From: Stagonosporopsis chrysanthemi
Taxonomy: Eukaryota > Ascomycota > Dothideomycetes > Pleosporales > Didymellaceae
DNA length: 64,000 nt
Direction of reading: 5' to 3'
NCBI GenBank assembly: GCA_022560025.1
Contig: JAFISE010000008.1
Span: 62,001-126,000 of the forward strand
The translations under genes were made by a program, and so were the position numbers. Below are positions 19,529 to 32,017 of the stretch, piece by piece. Below the pieces are notes generated by a model that saw only the letters and a list, made by a program, of their open reading frames with translations, was not told the DNA's origin and did not search any database. The first letter of the stretch is position 1. Each line of letters begins with the position of its first letter.

Positions 19529-22442
19529 ATGCGTTTACATGCTGCATTGAGCCTTGCAGCTTGTCTCGCACCCGCAGCTGCCATCTTCGAGGATGATGCC
19601 TACCACATAGACTTTCACTATGCTCTCCTAGGTCTGCCGAAGCACGATGCGACTTTCTTCCAAAAACCATATGGCGGCTCCAAAGCATCCTTGCTGTATT
19701 CTATCTCGGAGAATCAGACCGTCGGAGCGATAAATCCTAAGGATGGCGCTCTTGTTTGGCGACAACATCTCGCGTCAGAACCCCACATCAAAGGCCACCT
19801 AAGGGCTGCCGAAGAGCAGGACACAGTCATCAGCGCTGTAGGCAACCGTATCACAGCATGGAGCTCGTCAGATGGCAGGCTCGTCTGGGAGACGACTGTC
19901 GATGGGGCAGTCGTGGAAGACTTGGAGATCCTGGAGCAGGAAGACGGTATCACAAAGGACGATGCAAAGGATGCCGTTGTTTTGGTGTCTGGCACAAGCC
20001 ATGGCGTGAAAAGGCTCGATGGAAAGACTGGTCGTGTCAAGTGGACTTACGAAGACACAAGGTGAGTACTCACATCTCAACATATAAGAGCTTCACTGAC
20101 CCTACTTCAGCAACGACACACCATTCCAGGTATCCACCTCGCCCACAACTATCTACTACATCTCGCTACATCCGTCTATCATCGGTGCAGGGTCAAAGCT
20201 GAAAGTCACCTCTCTCAGCCCAATCACCGGCAAGAAGCTCGATCAATACACCCTGAGCTCAGATACCGAGATCGCGTCGAAAGACCATATAGTCTTTGCT
20301 GGAGCGAACACTGCAGCGCCTATACTCGCGTGGACCGACAAGACCAACAAGGTTCTCAAGGTCAATGTTATAGGTACAAAGACCGTGGCGAGTTTCGACA
20401 CGCCTGGAAAGGATCCTATCGAAAAAGTAGTCCTGCATGCACCGGGGCATGTCAATTCACAAGCGCATTTCCTTGTCGAGTACCAGACCCCCTTCGGACA
20501 CGCTGCTGAGGTCTACCACGTCAACCTCAAGAAGAACAGTGTGTCGAAGGCTTACAGCCTTCCTGAGCTAAATGGGAGGGGCACTTTTGCCACAAGCACA
20601 ACGGACGCCAATGTGTACTTCACTAGAATTACCGAGGACGAAGTCCTGGTAGTTTCATCGGCCTCGCATGGCATACTTGGTCGTTGGTCTATGATAAGGT
20701 CATCTGCTTTGGCAGGAGCGCACCCAGTACATGCAGTCTCTGAGGTAGTTGTCAAGTCTGGAGCAGCAACTGCCGCCAGGTCAGCTGTGTTGTTCTCGAA
20801 TGGTCAGTGGGTCTTGATCCGCAATGGTGAAGTTGCTTGGAGTCGACCCGAATTTCTGTCGCAAGCTTCGTCTGCTGTATGGGCACGGCTGCCTGAAGTC
20901 GAGGCTCTCGCAGCCGAGCTAGAGGTCGAGCGACATCAGAATGTGGTGTCAGCGTACATCCACCGAGTGAAGAGGCACATTCAAGATCTCGAGCACCTTC
21001 CTGCATGGGTGCAGAGTCTTCCACAACGCCTCTTAGGAAACGTCGTCGGCAAGCCGAAGCAGACTACCGTGGACAATATCCAGCAGGACACATTTGGCTT
21101 CCACAGGCTTGTCATCGTCGCGACTGAGAATGGTCGTCTTGCAGCGTTGGACGCGGGCGCTCGAGGTAAAGTGCTGTGGAATGTGCACCTTACACAGTTT
21201 GCCGACACTACATTCGAGTACCCAACTCTCAAGGCACATAGTGGTTATGTCGAGGTCAAGGACCCAAGTTTTGACGGCTCGTTGTTCATCAACGCGACAA
21301 CAGGCGGTACTGCATCTTTCGTTGACCTTCATCTGCATGGCCCTGTACTTGCAGAAGGACAAAAGCTTATTTCCTTTACCTTGATCAATGGCGTCCTTAT
21401 AGGGGCTCTGGAGGATCAGGCAAGCACTGGGTCTCTTTGGACCTTCGAGCCGCCAAGCGGGGAACGCATTATTGGATACAGCACTCGACCGGTCAAGGAT
21501 CCCGTTGCCTCTATCGGTAAAGTCTTGGGTGATCGACGAGTGCTTTACAAGTACTTGAACCCTAACGTCGTACTTGTTACTGCGGTGTCGGAGTCTACTC
21601 GTACCGCCTCAGTGTATCTGTTGGACTCTGCCTCCGGCCAACTGCTTTACACCATGTCACACTCTGACGTTGACACATCTCGCCCTATCCCCTCTACCAT
21701 CTCGGAGAACTGGTTCAGCTACTCCTTGACTATCGACTCGACGGCGGCACCCGAATCTCGTGGTTACCAACTTGTCGTTGCCGATCTTTACGAGTCTCCT
21801 CTTCCTGACGACCGTGGCCCACTAGGTGCTTCATCGAATTCTTCGAACGTGAAGCCATCAAGCGCTCAAGGTGACGCTGCCAAGCCGTATGTCTTGTCGC
21901 AGAGCTACCAGATTGCAGTCGAGATCTCCCACATGGCGGTCACCCAAACAAGACAAGGTATCACCAGTCGTGAGCTTCTCATCACTGTACCCTCAACGAA
22001 CTCAATTATTGGTATCCCGCGTCAGGTCATCGACCCAAGACGTCCTATTGGACGTGATCCAACTCCCAATGAGCAGGCAGAGGGTCTAGGTAGATACACC
22101 CCCCTCCTTCCCCTCGATTCAAAGTGGCACCTCACCCACCAATATGAGGTTTTGGGCATCAAGGATGTCATCACAAGCGAAAGCGGCATTGAGAGCACAA
22201 GTCTTGTGTTTGCTTATGGCCATGATATTTTCGGCACTCGAGTTGCTCCCAGTTTCGCGTTCGACATCCTGGGTAAGGGTTTCAACAAGATCCAAATGCT
22301 TCTCACTGTCGCTGCATTGTTTGTTGGCGTTTTGTTCGTTGCTCCCTTGGTAAGTCTGCTATTGAAAACCTGTGCGATAGTCGGCTTACAGTAACTACAG
22401 GTCAGGAGAAAGCAGATCAATTCCCTCTGGACGATCCCCTAG
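19529..22442 (+). CDS. EMC1: ER membrane protein complex subunit 1
   Basis: Predicted 937 aa in three exons, 19529-20061, 20111-22349 and 22401-22442. The last exon encodes only 13 residues (RRKQINSLW within it), the expected short cytosolic tail of EMC1. A signal peptide (1-19) is followed by a luminal PQQ-like beta-propeller with repeats such as VGAINPKDGALVWRQ and ITAWSSSDGRLVWE. A DUF1620-type C-terminal domain with RQVIDPRRPIGR follows, then one transmembrane helix (about 900-923). EMC1 is the large luminal subunit of the insertase that places weakly hydrophobic and multipass helices into the ER membrane. Confidence 0.95.
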
Positions 22443-22974
22443 ATATCCCAAGTGTAGTTTCACCTCGGCATAGGCCATTACGATGCATAAGATTTGGATG
22501 ATGCATTAGAAAATGCAAACTGGATTTTTTAGACCAATCGATATGACTGGCCACGGGCATTGCTGGACCTGACCCTCTATATACTGCAATAAGATCTATG
22601 ACTACATTTGTACAGCTTGTACGAATGTCTCGGTGATAGCACGGTTTTAAGAGTAGGGTAGCCTTGATTAGATATAGAGGCCCACTTCTGGAAGGGTCGA
22701 TTCTCAATCGAGACTGCCCTTGACACCGCGCTATGTCCGCACCAGGCGTTGGAGCAGTCTGTATAAACGTAGTCGTAAATCTTTTTGCAGTATTTACAAA
22801 ATCCAAAACAGACTGACCGCATCCTTCCATTGGCCATACTGCAAGTCCAACTTTACACCAACCCCTTTCGTCTGCTCTGCATCATACTGACGACAGCGCT
22901 CCACCCATTTCTTTGACTGCATTTCCTCGCCGACAGTTCGCGCCGTGAGCGAAAACCATACGAATACACGCCAG
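22443..22974. other. Intergenic
   Basis: About 530 bp. It holds the EMC1 3' UTR and SDR promoter. Nothing else seen. Confidence 0.5.
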
Positions 22975-23772
22975 ATGTCTGATCAACAGAAATACTCCAA
23001 CAAGCTCCAGGGGTCGCGAGTCCTTATCATCGGGGGATCTTCCGGTATTGGCTTCTGTACCGCTGAAGCGTGTCTCGAATATGGCGCTCTTGTTACCATA
23101 GCCTCATCGAACCCATCCAAGATAGAGACTTCCGTCTCAAAATTGCAGTCCACATATCCATCTGCCAAGTCCAACGTTCACGGCCAGACAGTGGACCTCT
23201 CCAAATCCGACACATTAGAGTCAGAACTGAAGACTCTATTCGACAAGACAGTCAAGGGTATGGGTGGCGAGAAGCTAGACCATGTCATTTTCACTGCTGG
23301 CGACGCCCTCGCTACAATGAAAGTTGCCGACATGACTATGGACAGCATCTTAAATGCCGGCCAGATCAGATTCTTCGCCCCTCTTTTGGCTGCAAAGTTC
23401 ATCCCCCAGTACGTCAAGAACTCTCATAAGAGCAGCTACATCATCACCACTGGAAGCATCAGTGAGAAGCCCATGCCGGACTGGAGCGTCATTGGTTCAT
23501 TCGCGGGCGGCCACCACTCCATGGTCAGGAACCTGGCTCTGGACTTGAAGCCCATCAGAGTCAACGGCGTCAGTCCTGGTGTGGTCGACACGGAGCTTTG
23601 GAGCATGCCTAAGGAGCAGAAAGACCAGCTGATGGAGCAGATGAGCAAGAAGATGGCGACGGGAACGCCTGGTAGACCGGAGTGGGTGGCGGAGAGCTTC
23701 TTGGGACTCATGAGGGATTACAATATCGATGGTGCGATGATCAGGACTGACGGTGGGGGTCTGTTCATGTAA
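22975..23772 (+). CDS. Short-chain dehydrogenase/reductase lacking the YxxxK dyad
   Basis: 265 aa, single exon, starting at the ATG at 22975. The cofactor-binding motif is GGSSGIG (20-26) and VNGVSPGVVDTELW is the expected loop after strand 6. The catalytic Ser is present (IITTGSIS), but the region where YxxxK should follow reads SVIGSFAGGHHSMVRN with neither Tyr nor Lys in register. The fold and cofactor site look intact, so it may be a non-canonical SDR or a cofactor-binding protein without classical dehydrogenase chemistry. Substrate unknown. Confidence 0.88.
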   Translation: MSDQQKYSNKLQGSRVLIIGGSSGIGFCTAEACLEYGALVTIASSNPSKIETSVSKLQSTYPSAKSNVHGQTVDLSKSDTLESELKTLFDKTVKGMGGEKLDHVIFTAGDALATMKVADMTMDSILNAGQIRFFAPLLAAKFIPQYVKNSHKSSYIITTGSISEKPMPDWSVIGSFAGGHHSMVRNLALDLKPIRVNGVSPGVVDTELWSMPKEQKDQLMEQMSKKMATGTPGRPEWVAESFLGLMRDYNIDGAMIRTDGGGLFM

Positions 23773-25381
23773 GGTCAAAGTCGCTTAAGGCGATACGTAC
23801 AATAGCAAACGTATATTTGGACTGAACGTCCGCTCAAGCTGATAGGACTCCTCTTGTTTCACAATTGACTACGGCCTCCTGGTCATTGAGACCCCACGTT
23901 CTGCCACTGGATTACTGTGCTTATCTCCAAAACGACGCTCGTTGGTCGGAAAGAAGCTCTTGTCAGCATGGCTTGATGCAAACTAAGCTCTGCAGATCTG
24001 AGCTTGACACAAAACGCGTGTAACAGAAGGATGTGCACATGACAATAGTGGTTGGTTGCTGGCAAGCGGTCACAAGAGAGCTGAGCTGGTGAAGGCCTGG
24101 GTGATTTGGGGGTAATTCGGGTCATTGGAGCCCAACTGGTGCCAGACTGGGCAGACGGAGCGACCAAAGTCAGGTGGATAGAATGCATTGTCAAATTACG
24201 TTGTCAAAGACAGGTTTGACCAGCGATGTTCAAAGCCAAGTCGTATTCCAGGAGTATGCGTTCAGAATTTCGGCTGTTATCGCATCACCGATCATAGCAT
24301 CTGCGAAAGACGAGCAACAACGAGGTCATGCGATCAGCTGCCCGAGTCTCCAGCACTGCATGATGTTTCCTGACTGATTTCCACCACATGGCTGTACTGT
24401 ACATGCGTTTCGATCCTGTCAGCAGTACCGATACGCAATACCAGCTCCACCACCCACCTCAATTCACCCGGTCCACGGAACAACCCCGCAATCCCACGTT
24501 GCCATTAACGGAGCATCCGCCGAACACCGCTCCGATGCCGAGGACGCTGCTGGACCACCCAAATCCCACGTTGTTTCCAACCGTGATCTCCTTTGCTGGC
24601 AACACTTGCGAATCGCGACAGTTTCCCTGCTCAGATCACAACAACAAGAAGTGCAGACTACACTTCATTGAGCAGCATGCATCACACCGTGGCCCCCATG
24701 AATCCAGAAAACCCAAAGCTGTTGATATCAGCGGGAAGCGTAGCCGGCGTAATAGGCGTTTAGGATGATAGGGAAGGCCAAGCTGGCTAGACGATAAGTC
24801 GACACATCTCGACCAAAGTTTGAGTTTCTGCGGCCCGTTTTGCGAAGTCGCATCGCAATCGCTCCCGCGGCAGATGACGCTGCCACTACTGTACCGCGGT
24901 TGCGTCACTAGGGTTCTTGGGTGGGCTCGTGGTTTGGCCTGCTCGTGTTTGGGATCGAATGGTGTGCTGGCAGATGGCCTTTATCTCGCTTCACTTCTCG
25001 GCGCCATGCCGGTCAAAGGGATTTCCAGAGAGGTGCGAACCGCCGTTGCGAATCTCTGAGACGCAATCTTGCGATGGATGTTTTGAGGTGCAGAAGCATG
25101 TTTGTTGTGACTACATTGCCCATGAAGAAGTTGATGGTTTGTAACAGCCAGGATGCATGGCATACCCAACGCTGGAGCGAGCATTCACGTTCTATGGTTG
25201 ACAGCTAATGTCAACTTGGTAAGAGAAAGGGCATCATCGGTCACAAAGATGCTTTCCATGCAAGGAAAGAGGCTGCTAGAGCTCTATGATTGAGAGAAAT
25301 CGACAGATAACCACCCGTTACCTCGCTATGCTACGCTAATGCAGATGTCGATAATGCAATGGCACGAGATGCACACATCGC
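23773..25381. other. Intergenic, nothing recognised
   Basis: About 1.6 kb between the convergent ends of the SDR and kinase genes. No supported coding frame. Confidence 0.45.
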
Positions 25382-27532
25382 TCAAGCTTCGCCAACCTCA
25401 AAGATGTGGACGCGAGATCTCTGTTCGGGTTTCGGCGGTACATGATGATGAAGCACCTTCTTCGGTGAAGATCTTCCGAGAGACGGAATGGGCGTCGTGC
25501 CATCTGAACAGCATTTTGGATCGTCAAAGCTCTTAGGGCAACAGCAGTCAACACTCCGGATGAGGCTGGTGTTCAGCACTTCTCGGATGGTGATACGTTT
25601 TTCGGGTATAGGATGCAACATCCTGAGGATGAGGTGTCTGAGTGCCGGTCCCTCGATCATATTGAAGAGCCTGCCACATTTTGGATAGCCGTTAGGGCCT
25701 TCAAACAACTCTCCGTCTGGATGATCTTTCAACCATTCTTGCCAGCCCCTCTTGAATCTGGCGTAGTACTCAAATTCAGACTTGGCAGCCTGCCATGGAC
25801 AGCCGCCAAAAGCCATTGTGATGTAGACAATGGCGCATGACCATACATCGAGCGGCCGGGGATCGTATGGGCCCCGTTTTGCGAGCACTTCAGGAGCAAT
25901 GTAGGGAAGGCTGCCGCATATACCAGGAGACGACAGTCGAACTGCTCCCATGTTTTTGCCGCACTGACCCCCAGACGCACGAAGACCCGGGTGCTCGCCG
26001 CTGAAGACCTCTGCGACACCGAAGTCTGAGATCTTGAGATGTCCGTTCTTGTCAACCAGAAGATTCTCGAGCTTGATGTCTCGATGGGCGATTCCGTGGC
26101 TGTGCAAGTAGTCGACCCCTCGAAGTAACTGCTTGAAGAAGCACAAACGATCCTCGCGACTATAAAAGCCTTCCACACCACTAGCGAACAATTTCCGTTC
26201 AACTAGGGAGTATATCTCGCCATGTGTGCAGTATTCCATGACGTGATTCCAACGGTTGCGGTGTGTGCACAGACGGAGAGTCTCGACGACGTTCGGGTGA
26301 TGCAGACTCTGCGCGATGCTGTACTCAGACTTTATCTTCATGATGTAGTCCTCCTCGGTCTCTTCTGGATTCCTCTCTCGGAAAATCTTGACAGCGACCA
26401 GCTGCTCATCCTTGGATACACCTCGGCGAGCCATAATTCGGACTTCGGCTGTCGCACCTTTGCCTAGAATTTTCCCTCGCTTTCCAGGCATGAGACTGGA
26501 ACTCTTGTATTCCTTGTCCAGCTCACATTGATCTATAATATAGTCGCTTGGGAGGTTGAGACTCAGGCGGCGAGCTTTCATGCCCACTCCCTTCTCTGGT
26601 GGTTTAGAGAAAGTATTCAACATTCCGGCAGTGGGTTTCCCATCGTCTACTCCGATTTGTGGCATATGATCGGTACTTGCTGATCGTCTTCGTGTCCACG
26701 TGTGCCTTTTGTTGCCGTTTCCTTTGTCAGCCCAAGTGATGCCAGGTCTTGAAGGATGCATGCTAGAAAGGGCTGTAGAGGACATAGGCTTCCTCTCAAG
26801 CCGACCTTTCCTTTCTTGATCATCATTTGATATGGTGTTGGTCGGCGAGTCCGCTGGCGGTGGGGGTGTGGCTTTCCGAGAAGATCTTGGAGGGCTTGTA
26901 GAAAGTGAGAAAGAGCTGTGTCTTCGACCACCCCTGGCGACATGAAAGGATGAGTTGTCGATGTCGGTGTTGTCTTCCATCGCAGATGGAGCGGGCCGGG
27001 GGCTGATCTCAATCTTGGCCTCTTGAGTCTGGCGGGTGACACGCTGGTCTGGGCTAGCATCATTGGAGTCTTCTTTTGGGGTGTTGCGTCGATGTAGTTT
27101 GCTCCGCACGAATGATCCAACACGATGCCCGAAACCGCGTTTCTCGGGCGGTGTCTGAGTTCCAGACTGAGCTGTAAATCTAACGTCCGCTTGCGCTGAA
27201 GTGGGCCGAATTTCGAGCCCGTGTTCGTGTTCTAACGTATGGGGAACCAGACCCGCTGGCATGAGGGTTACAGCAGGTTTTGGTGTTGCGTAGGGATCGT
27301 CTATGTGAACCTCAGCTCGGAATGGGTTCGCAAAGGACGCATTTTCGCTAGCTTGACTGGTCGGTGTGAGGGGTTCGGCACACTCGCTTGCTGTGCGAAT
27401 GCTTTCATCCTCCTCTTCTATAGCATGATGATATTCAACCACTCGGGAGGTTCGACGCTGTAAGTGTTCAGACAGGAAATGGTCTCTGTGAGATTGCGTT
27501 GTGCTTGACAAGTCCGCCTCAGGCGTAGACAT
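25382..27532 (-). CDS. Ser/Thr protein kinase of the HAL4/HAL5 (NPR/HAL) family
   Basis: 716 aa, single exon. Residues 1-340 are disordered, Ser/Thr/Pro-rich and contain basic phosphosite-like patches (RRRSAS, RRHSSFS). The kinase domain spans about 350-660: glycine loop GKGATAEV (357-364), catalytic Lys in VAVK (382), HRDIKLEN with Asp485, DFG with Asp503 and APE at 546-548. The long insert between DFG and APE, the RFKRGWQEWL segment and the PIPEKRITIREVL ending match fungal HAL/SAT4-type kinases, which regulate plasma-membrane K+ and nutrient transporters. All catalytic residues are present, so activity is expected. Confidence 0.92.
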   Translation of the reverse strand: MSTPEADLSSTTQSHRDHFLSEHLQRRTSRVVEYHHAIEEEDESIRTASECAEPLTPTSQASENASFANPFRAEVHIDDPYATPKPAVTLMPAGLVPHTLEHEHGLEIRPTSAQADVRFTAQSGTQTPPEKRGFGHRVGSFVRSKLHRRNTPKEDSNDASPDQRVTRQTQEAKIEISPRPAPSAMEDNTDIDNSSFHVARGGRRHSSFSLSTSPPRSSRKATPPPPADSPTNTISNDDQERKGRLERKPMSSTALSSMHPSRPGITWADKGNGNKRHTWTRRRSASTDHMPQIGVDDGKPTAGMLNTFSKPPEKGVGMKARRLSLNLPSDYIIDQCELDKEYKSSSLMPGKRGKILGKGATAEVRIMARRGVSKDEQLVAVKIFRERNPEETEEDYIMKIKSEYSIAQSLHHPNVVETLRLCTHRNRWNHVMEYCTHGEIYSLVERKLFASGVEGFYSREDRLCFFKQLLRGVDYLHSHGIAHRDIKLENLLVDKNGHLKISDFGVAEVFSGEHPGLRASGGQCGKNMGAVRLSSPGICGSLPYIAPEVLAKRGPYDPRPLDVWSCAIVYITMAFGGCPWQAAKSEFEYYARFKRGWQEWLKDHPDGELFEGPNGYPKCGRLFNMIEGPALRHLILRMLHPIPEKRITIREVLNTSLIRSVDCCCPKSFDDPKCCSDGTTPIPSLGRSSPKKVLHHHVPPKPEQRSRVHIFEVGEA

Positions 27533-30500
27533 AATGATAGGAGTTCGAAACTAAGTCAGACAACTGTGCTAGTTGCACAGTCATGTGTAAGTGTAGAGAA
27601 AAGTGGTACAGGACAGATACAGCCGTGAGATTCGTCTGTCCGGTCAGGCTCGCTGTAGTGAACTAGGTCGGTGGTATGTTGCCTCGAGGGGACAGCAGGG
27701 AGTTGAGCGTGCGAGAGTAGGGGAGATATCCAGCTTTGAGTGCGCCATCCAAATCGAAGATACAGAGTCAAGTATAGTCGACGTGGATTAGAAAGAGCAG
27801 CAATTGAGCAAGGCTTCGTAGTGATACGACCACGGAGGGCCTTGGCCAGTATAAGTTAGACAGCAGTGACGTGCACTGGGTCGCTGGGTCGCTTCAGGTG
27901 TGGGTCGAAGGATTTCGGAAAACCTGGCGTTGATGGCGGAACGGCGTGGGCAGGGTTTCATTACCCAAATCTCATGTGGCGCTACGAGAAGATGTTCAAC
28001 AAAACGTGCGGACGAGCCTTAGAAATGCGGATCTTTTTACCAGGGACTGGAGGAGATTTGTATGACCCAGGATAATGGCGGCGCTGCAGAAATTCAAGCC
28101 TAATTCAGGCGCGCTAGTCGCACCCCTGCACTTCGACCCCCACTGCTCGAGCGCACCTGCAGATGATCGGATGCAAGTGTTGAATGAGCGCCGAGCCCTC
28201 AGACACCACGGCAGCCTTCGCGTCGGCGCAAGCTGGTTGATTATTGAGGTTACACGCGACGACCGCATTGAGCAGGCGGCTCGAGTGCCGTCCGCCGCTC
28301 TGCGCTTGTTCAACCTCACTGGCTTGCTCTCGTCAGGTGAACGTCCGGTATTGCCTCAGCTGCCCTGGTTTGCATTGCGAGCGCGCCTCTGTGGTCAGTG
28401 AAGACCGAGACCTGAAGGTTCTGGAGACCGCAGCTATTTCTTGTCCTGCGCTGGCAAAGGTTGTCGTCACCTGCAAGCCGGTTTTGTGGCTTTACCCAAT
28501 GCGTATAAATCCCGCAAACGCCTCTGTAAGGAGCTATGGGTGAGATGATACAGCTTCGATAATGCGACCACAGCTACAGCCTCCGACTGTTTGCGAGCTC
28601 GGCATTGGCCATTGGACGCAAAGGCTCGCAAACCCTTATGTTTCCTTTGTCAGGTACATCTTTGCTGGCAGTCTGCTGCCAAGAGCTCGACATTGCGTGG
28701 GGGTATTTCTCTTCCCCGCAAAATTCCAAGGGCAGCATTGCAGATGACATGCGGGCCTCTCGGAACCTCGTCCATACCATGATGTTGTATGCAATCTGCT
28801 TACATGCCAGGCACAAACCTAGCTACAATCCCACGCGTCGCGAGGTGATCTAGCAAGTAGTCAAATCAAAACAGGCAATTGCTGCGGTATTGGATAACGG
28901 AAAGGAGCTGCTCTTGAGTCTTGGATGGTGAGCCTGATGCTCAATCAAGCAGTTGCGTAATTACTGCTGACGTTCTTGGAAGCATGCACAACGCTCTTGT
29001 CTCAGCATCGAACCATTGCTTCACACGTTTGCTGTGGATACGGCGATCCAGGCGGAGATTCGAAGGGGTTCGTGCACTGTGGGGTCGGGAGACAATGGTG
29101 TCAAACGTAGGAAAGCGCTCCGCAACCTCCTGAAACCTTTTGCATGGCCAAGAACCTCAAGGACCGTGTGTTGTCGATGCATTACACGCTGTTCTCGCAC
29201 CGAACTCTTGAGGTCATCATCTCATCGATCGTTTCTCCACGACCAAACTCAATACCACCTTATTTAATCCCGCACCGAACTTGTCTGATTGAGCATCCAT
29301 TCCTCCCTGGCTCTCTTTGCCGGAGACCTTGGCGGCTTGGCCTCCTACAACTGAGACAATTCGAGAATCATTGACGACGGTTTTGAAGATTGTCGCGAAA
29401 GGCAAGATGTTGACGAAAGAGAGCATAATTACGCGCGTTTTGGTTTCTCCAATAATTGAGAAAAGCCTGAGTGCAATCATCAATTTCCATGGCCAGGCTC
29501 AAGCCTGGCATTGCCAGGTCTGCGGTGGACTTGGCAGTTCAGAGGAATTTGTGCTATGCGACAGTCATCATGTTCCGCGCTTGGCAAACACAAATTCCTT
29601 CTTGTGCGCCGTGGTGGTCCTCACTATGGTTTCATCCAGTGGTGACCTGGTGCAGCGTTCACTCCTGAGCCTCTCACGTTCGCAACATATGTGACGCTGA
29701 TCATGGCAAGCTCGATTGCTTGGCATGACAACGCACGCTGAAAGCGCATACTTGAGCTCACGAAACATCTCTCAGCATATAGACTGAGATCACTGTAGCA
29801 ACCGGTTTCGACATGGGAAAGCACGCCACGCTGTCGACCATGAGATATGATCTACGCTACGGAGGCCGCTTCACTCGACCAACTCAGGACGATTGGCAAT
29901 ATCAGCAATCAATAGTACGGCCAAGGGACAAAGCTTGGAACCTTAAACTTCCTTGCTTAAGTTTTACAAGAACCGGCCAGGCGCGTTAAGGTTCTGTCTA
30001 CGCTAGATCAACTGTTTCACAGTCAATGCTCCCTCTACATGCAAAAGCGCGGGAGTGCCGTGCCAAGGAGAGCAGATCACCTTGGCGGAGACGCGTGTAC
30101 GACGATAGAGTTGCTTTGTGCAAGATCAGCTATGTCGTGGGATGGCAATCTCGCAAGCTGGCCCTCCGGCTCGATTCAAGCCGATGATTACCATTGCCTT
30201 GGAAAGATACATTGAGGCACAAAGCTTCGAGTTCAGCTGACACAGGATTTCTGTGAAATGCACCCTCGGCCTTACTACATCCTTCAACAAAATCCAGTTG
30301 TCGCGGGTCTGGTTGGGTACATCTCTCCCGTGCGCAGGCTCACCACTCTGCTCGGTATGTAATCGTGAAGAACATACTACTATGATGGCTGATGACATTT
30401 GTGGGTCGCTTGACCTGATGCTGCAGTATAACGACACGTTCTGCATTCTGGTTGACAATTGTCTGCTGCTCTCGTACGAAGAGCATGCAAAGTTAGTCTT

Positions 30501-32017
30501 CTAGCGGAAGTTGACCCACGCTGCCGCGAGTTGATATTTAGGACTGGTGGACCTTGCTGGGTACGTAATGAGCGGTCATCCCTATCAGCCATGATCAAAC
30601 CCTGGGTAAAGGCGCTTCATATGTCTCCCAACGTTATATGTTTGTTCGAAAATTCATGACTGGCAATTTCGCAGTTATGACGACGACAACGACGACGACA
30701 ACGACAACGACAACGACGAGATTCTCCGACTGCCCAGGACTTCTGCACAGTGTGTTCAACACCATGATCACCAGAACCTACCAACCCTTAGCAAACAAAT
30801 ACAACGAGTAAAACCACGGACAGTGCACTGCTCTATATCCCTACCATGAGTCCTGAACATACACCGAATTCGGACAGGGAGCAAAATTTATAACTCGAAA
30901 CGGCTTTTATTCTCTGCACACTTTGCATACTAAGGCGAATTGTGCAGTAGTACTGCTTTTCATGCAGGGCCAGCTAATTCGAGCAGCCACCATCTCTGCA
31001 CGATGCCGCTTCCTCAAGAACGTCCTCTAATGTAGATGGATGCATGATGACAGGTCTGAGATCTGCACCTCAAAGGCTTAGATCTGAAGGTCAACAATGT
31101 GCAGACAACCCGTTGGAAGTCTACAATATCCTTAGTTGCTGACCTCTTCCACGAATGCAACCTCCACTGGCCTGATTTTGATCAAAAAGAGCTGCCATAG
31201 ACTGAGCTTGCTAGTCTAGTAGCCATACTCACGTGTGAAAGTATAGTTCCCGATCACTGAGTTCATGCCAGAATTGAAGACCGTCACAATCATAGCTATC
31301 ACCAAGGCAGATCTAATATGCGTCTAGTCAGGCAGATTTAGACAGTGTACAGGCACACCGCGCATCTAGCCTCCTATCATTTATGGCACCTCGGTAGCTT
31401 CAATTCATTACACGCAGATGTACAGCCACCTGAGACTCCTGAAACCCGGTCTCATGGATGCGACGAAAGGGATTTCTTTGACTAGATGAGTTGGCAAGAT
31501 GAAAGGTATTTCTGATCGGTCCGCCCCGCACATCACCACCCAGAGGGTTCAGTAAGGGATGCTGCAAACTCTTCGCCTCCATCGGCTCGCAACCCTGTGA
31601 TTGGACATGGACACACGCTATACCATCTTCAGCAGCCCGGGCCTCGCAGCTCACAGGTCAAGCTTCTGACATAACATGTCAATCACAGCCACCAAGCTAT
31701 TAAGAGCAGCCTTTCACGGATCGCTAAGCCATATCAAGTAACGCCTACACCCACATCGCAGTCATCTACTCAGGTCCAACAAAGAAGGACGTCCGCCACA
31801 GTCTTGGGACCAATGCGCCATAGCCTTTCTCTGACATATATCTGATGCGGCAAACTTGGCCGTCTAGGGGTCACTGTTATGAATCGCTCGGTGGTGCCGC
31901 AGCACCTGAAGCTATGTCTGACGTGTGGCTTCCCGTAACTTTGTCGATGCAGTGAACTACATGTTCTTGCTTGCCTACGGGTTTGAAATTGTTGTCTCTT
32001 TTCTACACTTTTCAGAT
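27533..32017. other. Gene-poor stretch with one simple repeat
   Basis: About 4.5 kb in which I found no gene with family features, no tRNA and no transposon. A (CGACGACAA)-type simple repeat lies at 30677-30720. Part must be promoter for the flanking divergent kinase and Cys-rich protein genes. Confidence 0.45.
30677..30720. repeat. CGACAA/CGACGA simple repeat
   Basis: 44 bp of tandem CGA and CAA triplets inside the gene-poor stretch. It is not in a recognisable coding frame. Confidence 0.8.

Noticed and set aside
22945..22974. Upstream extension of the SDR
   Set aside because: The codon at 22945 is GTG, not ATG. The ATG at 22975 directly precedes the conserved fold.
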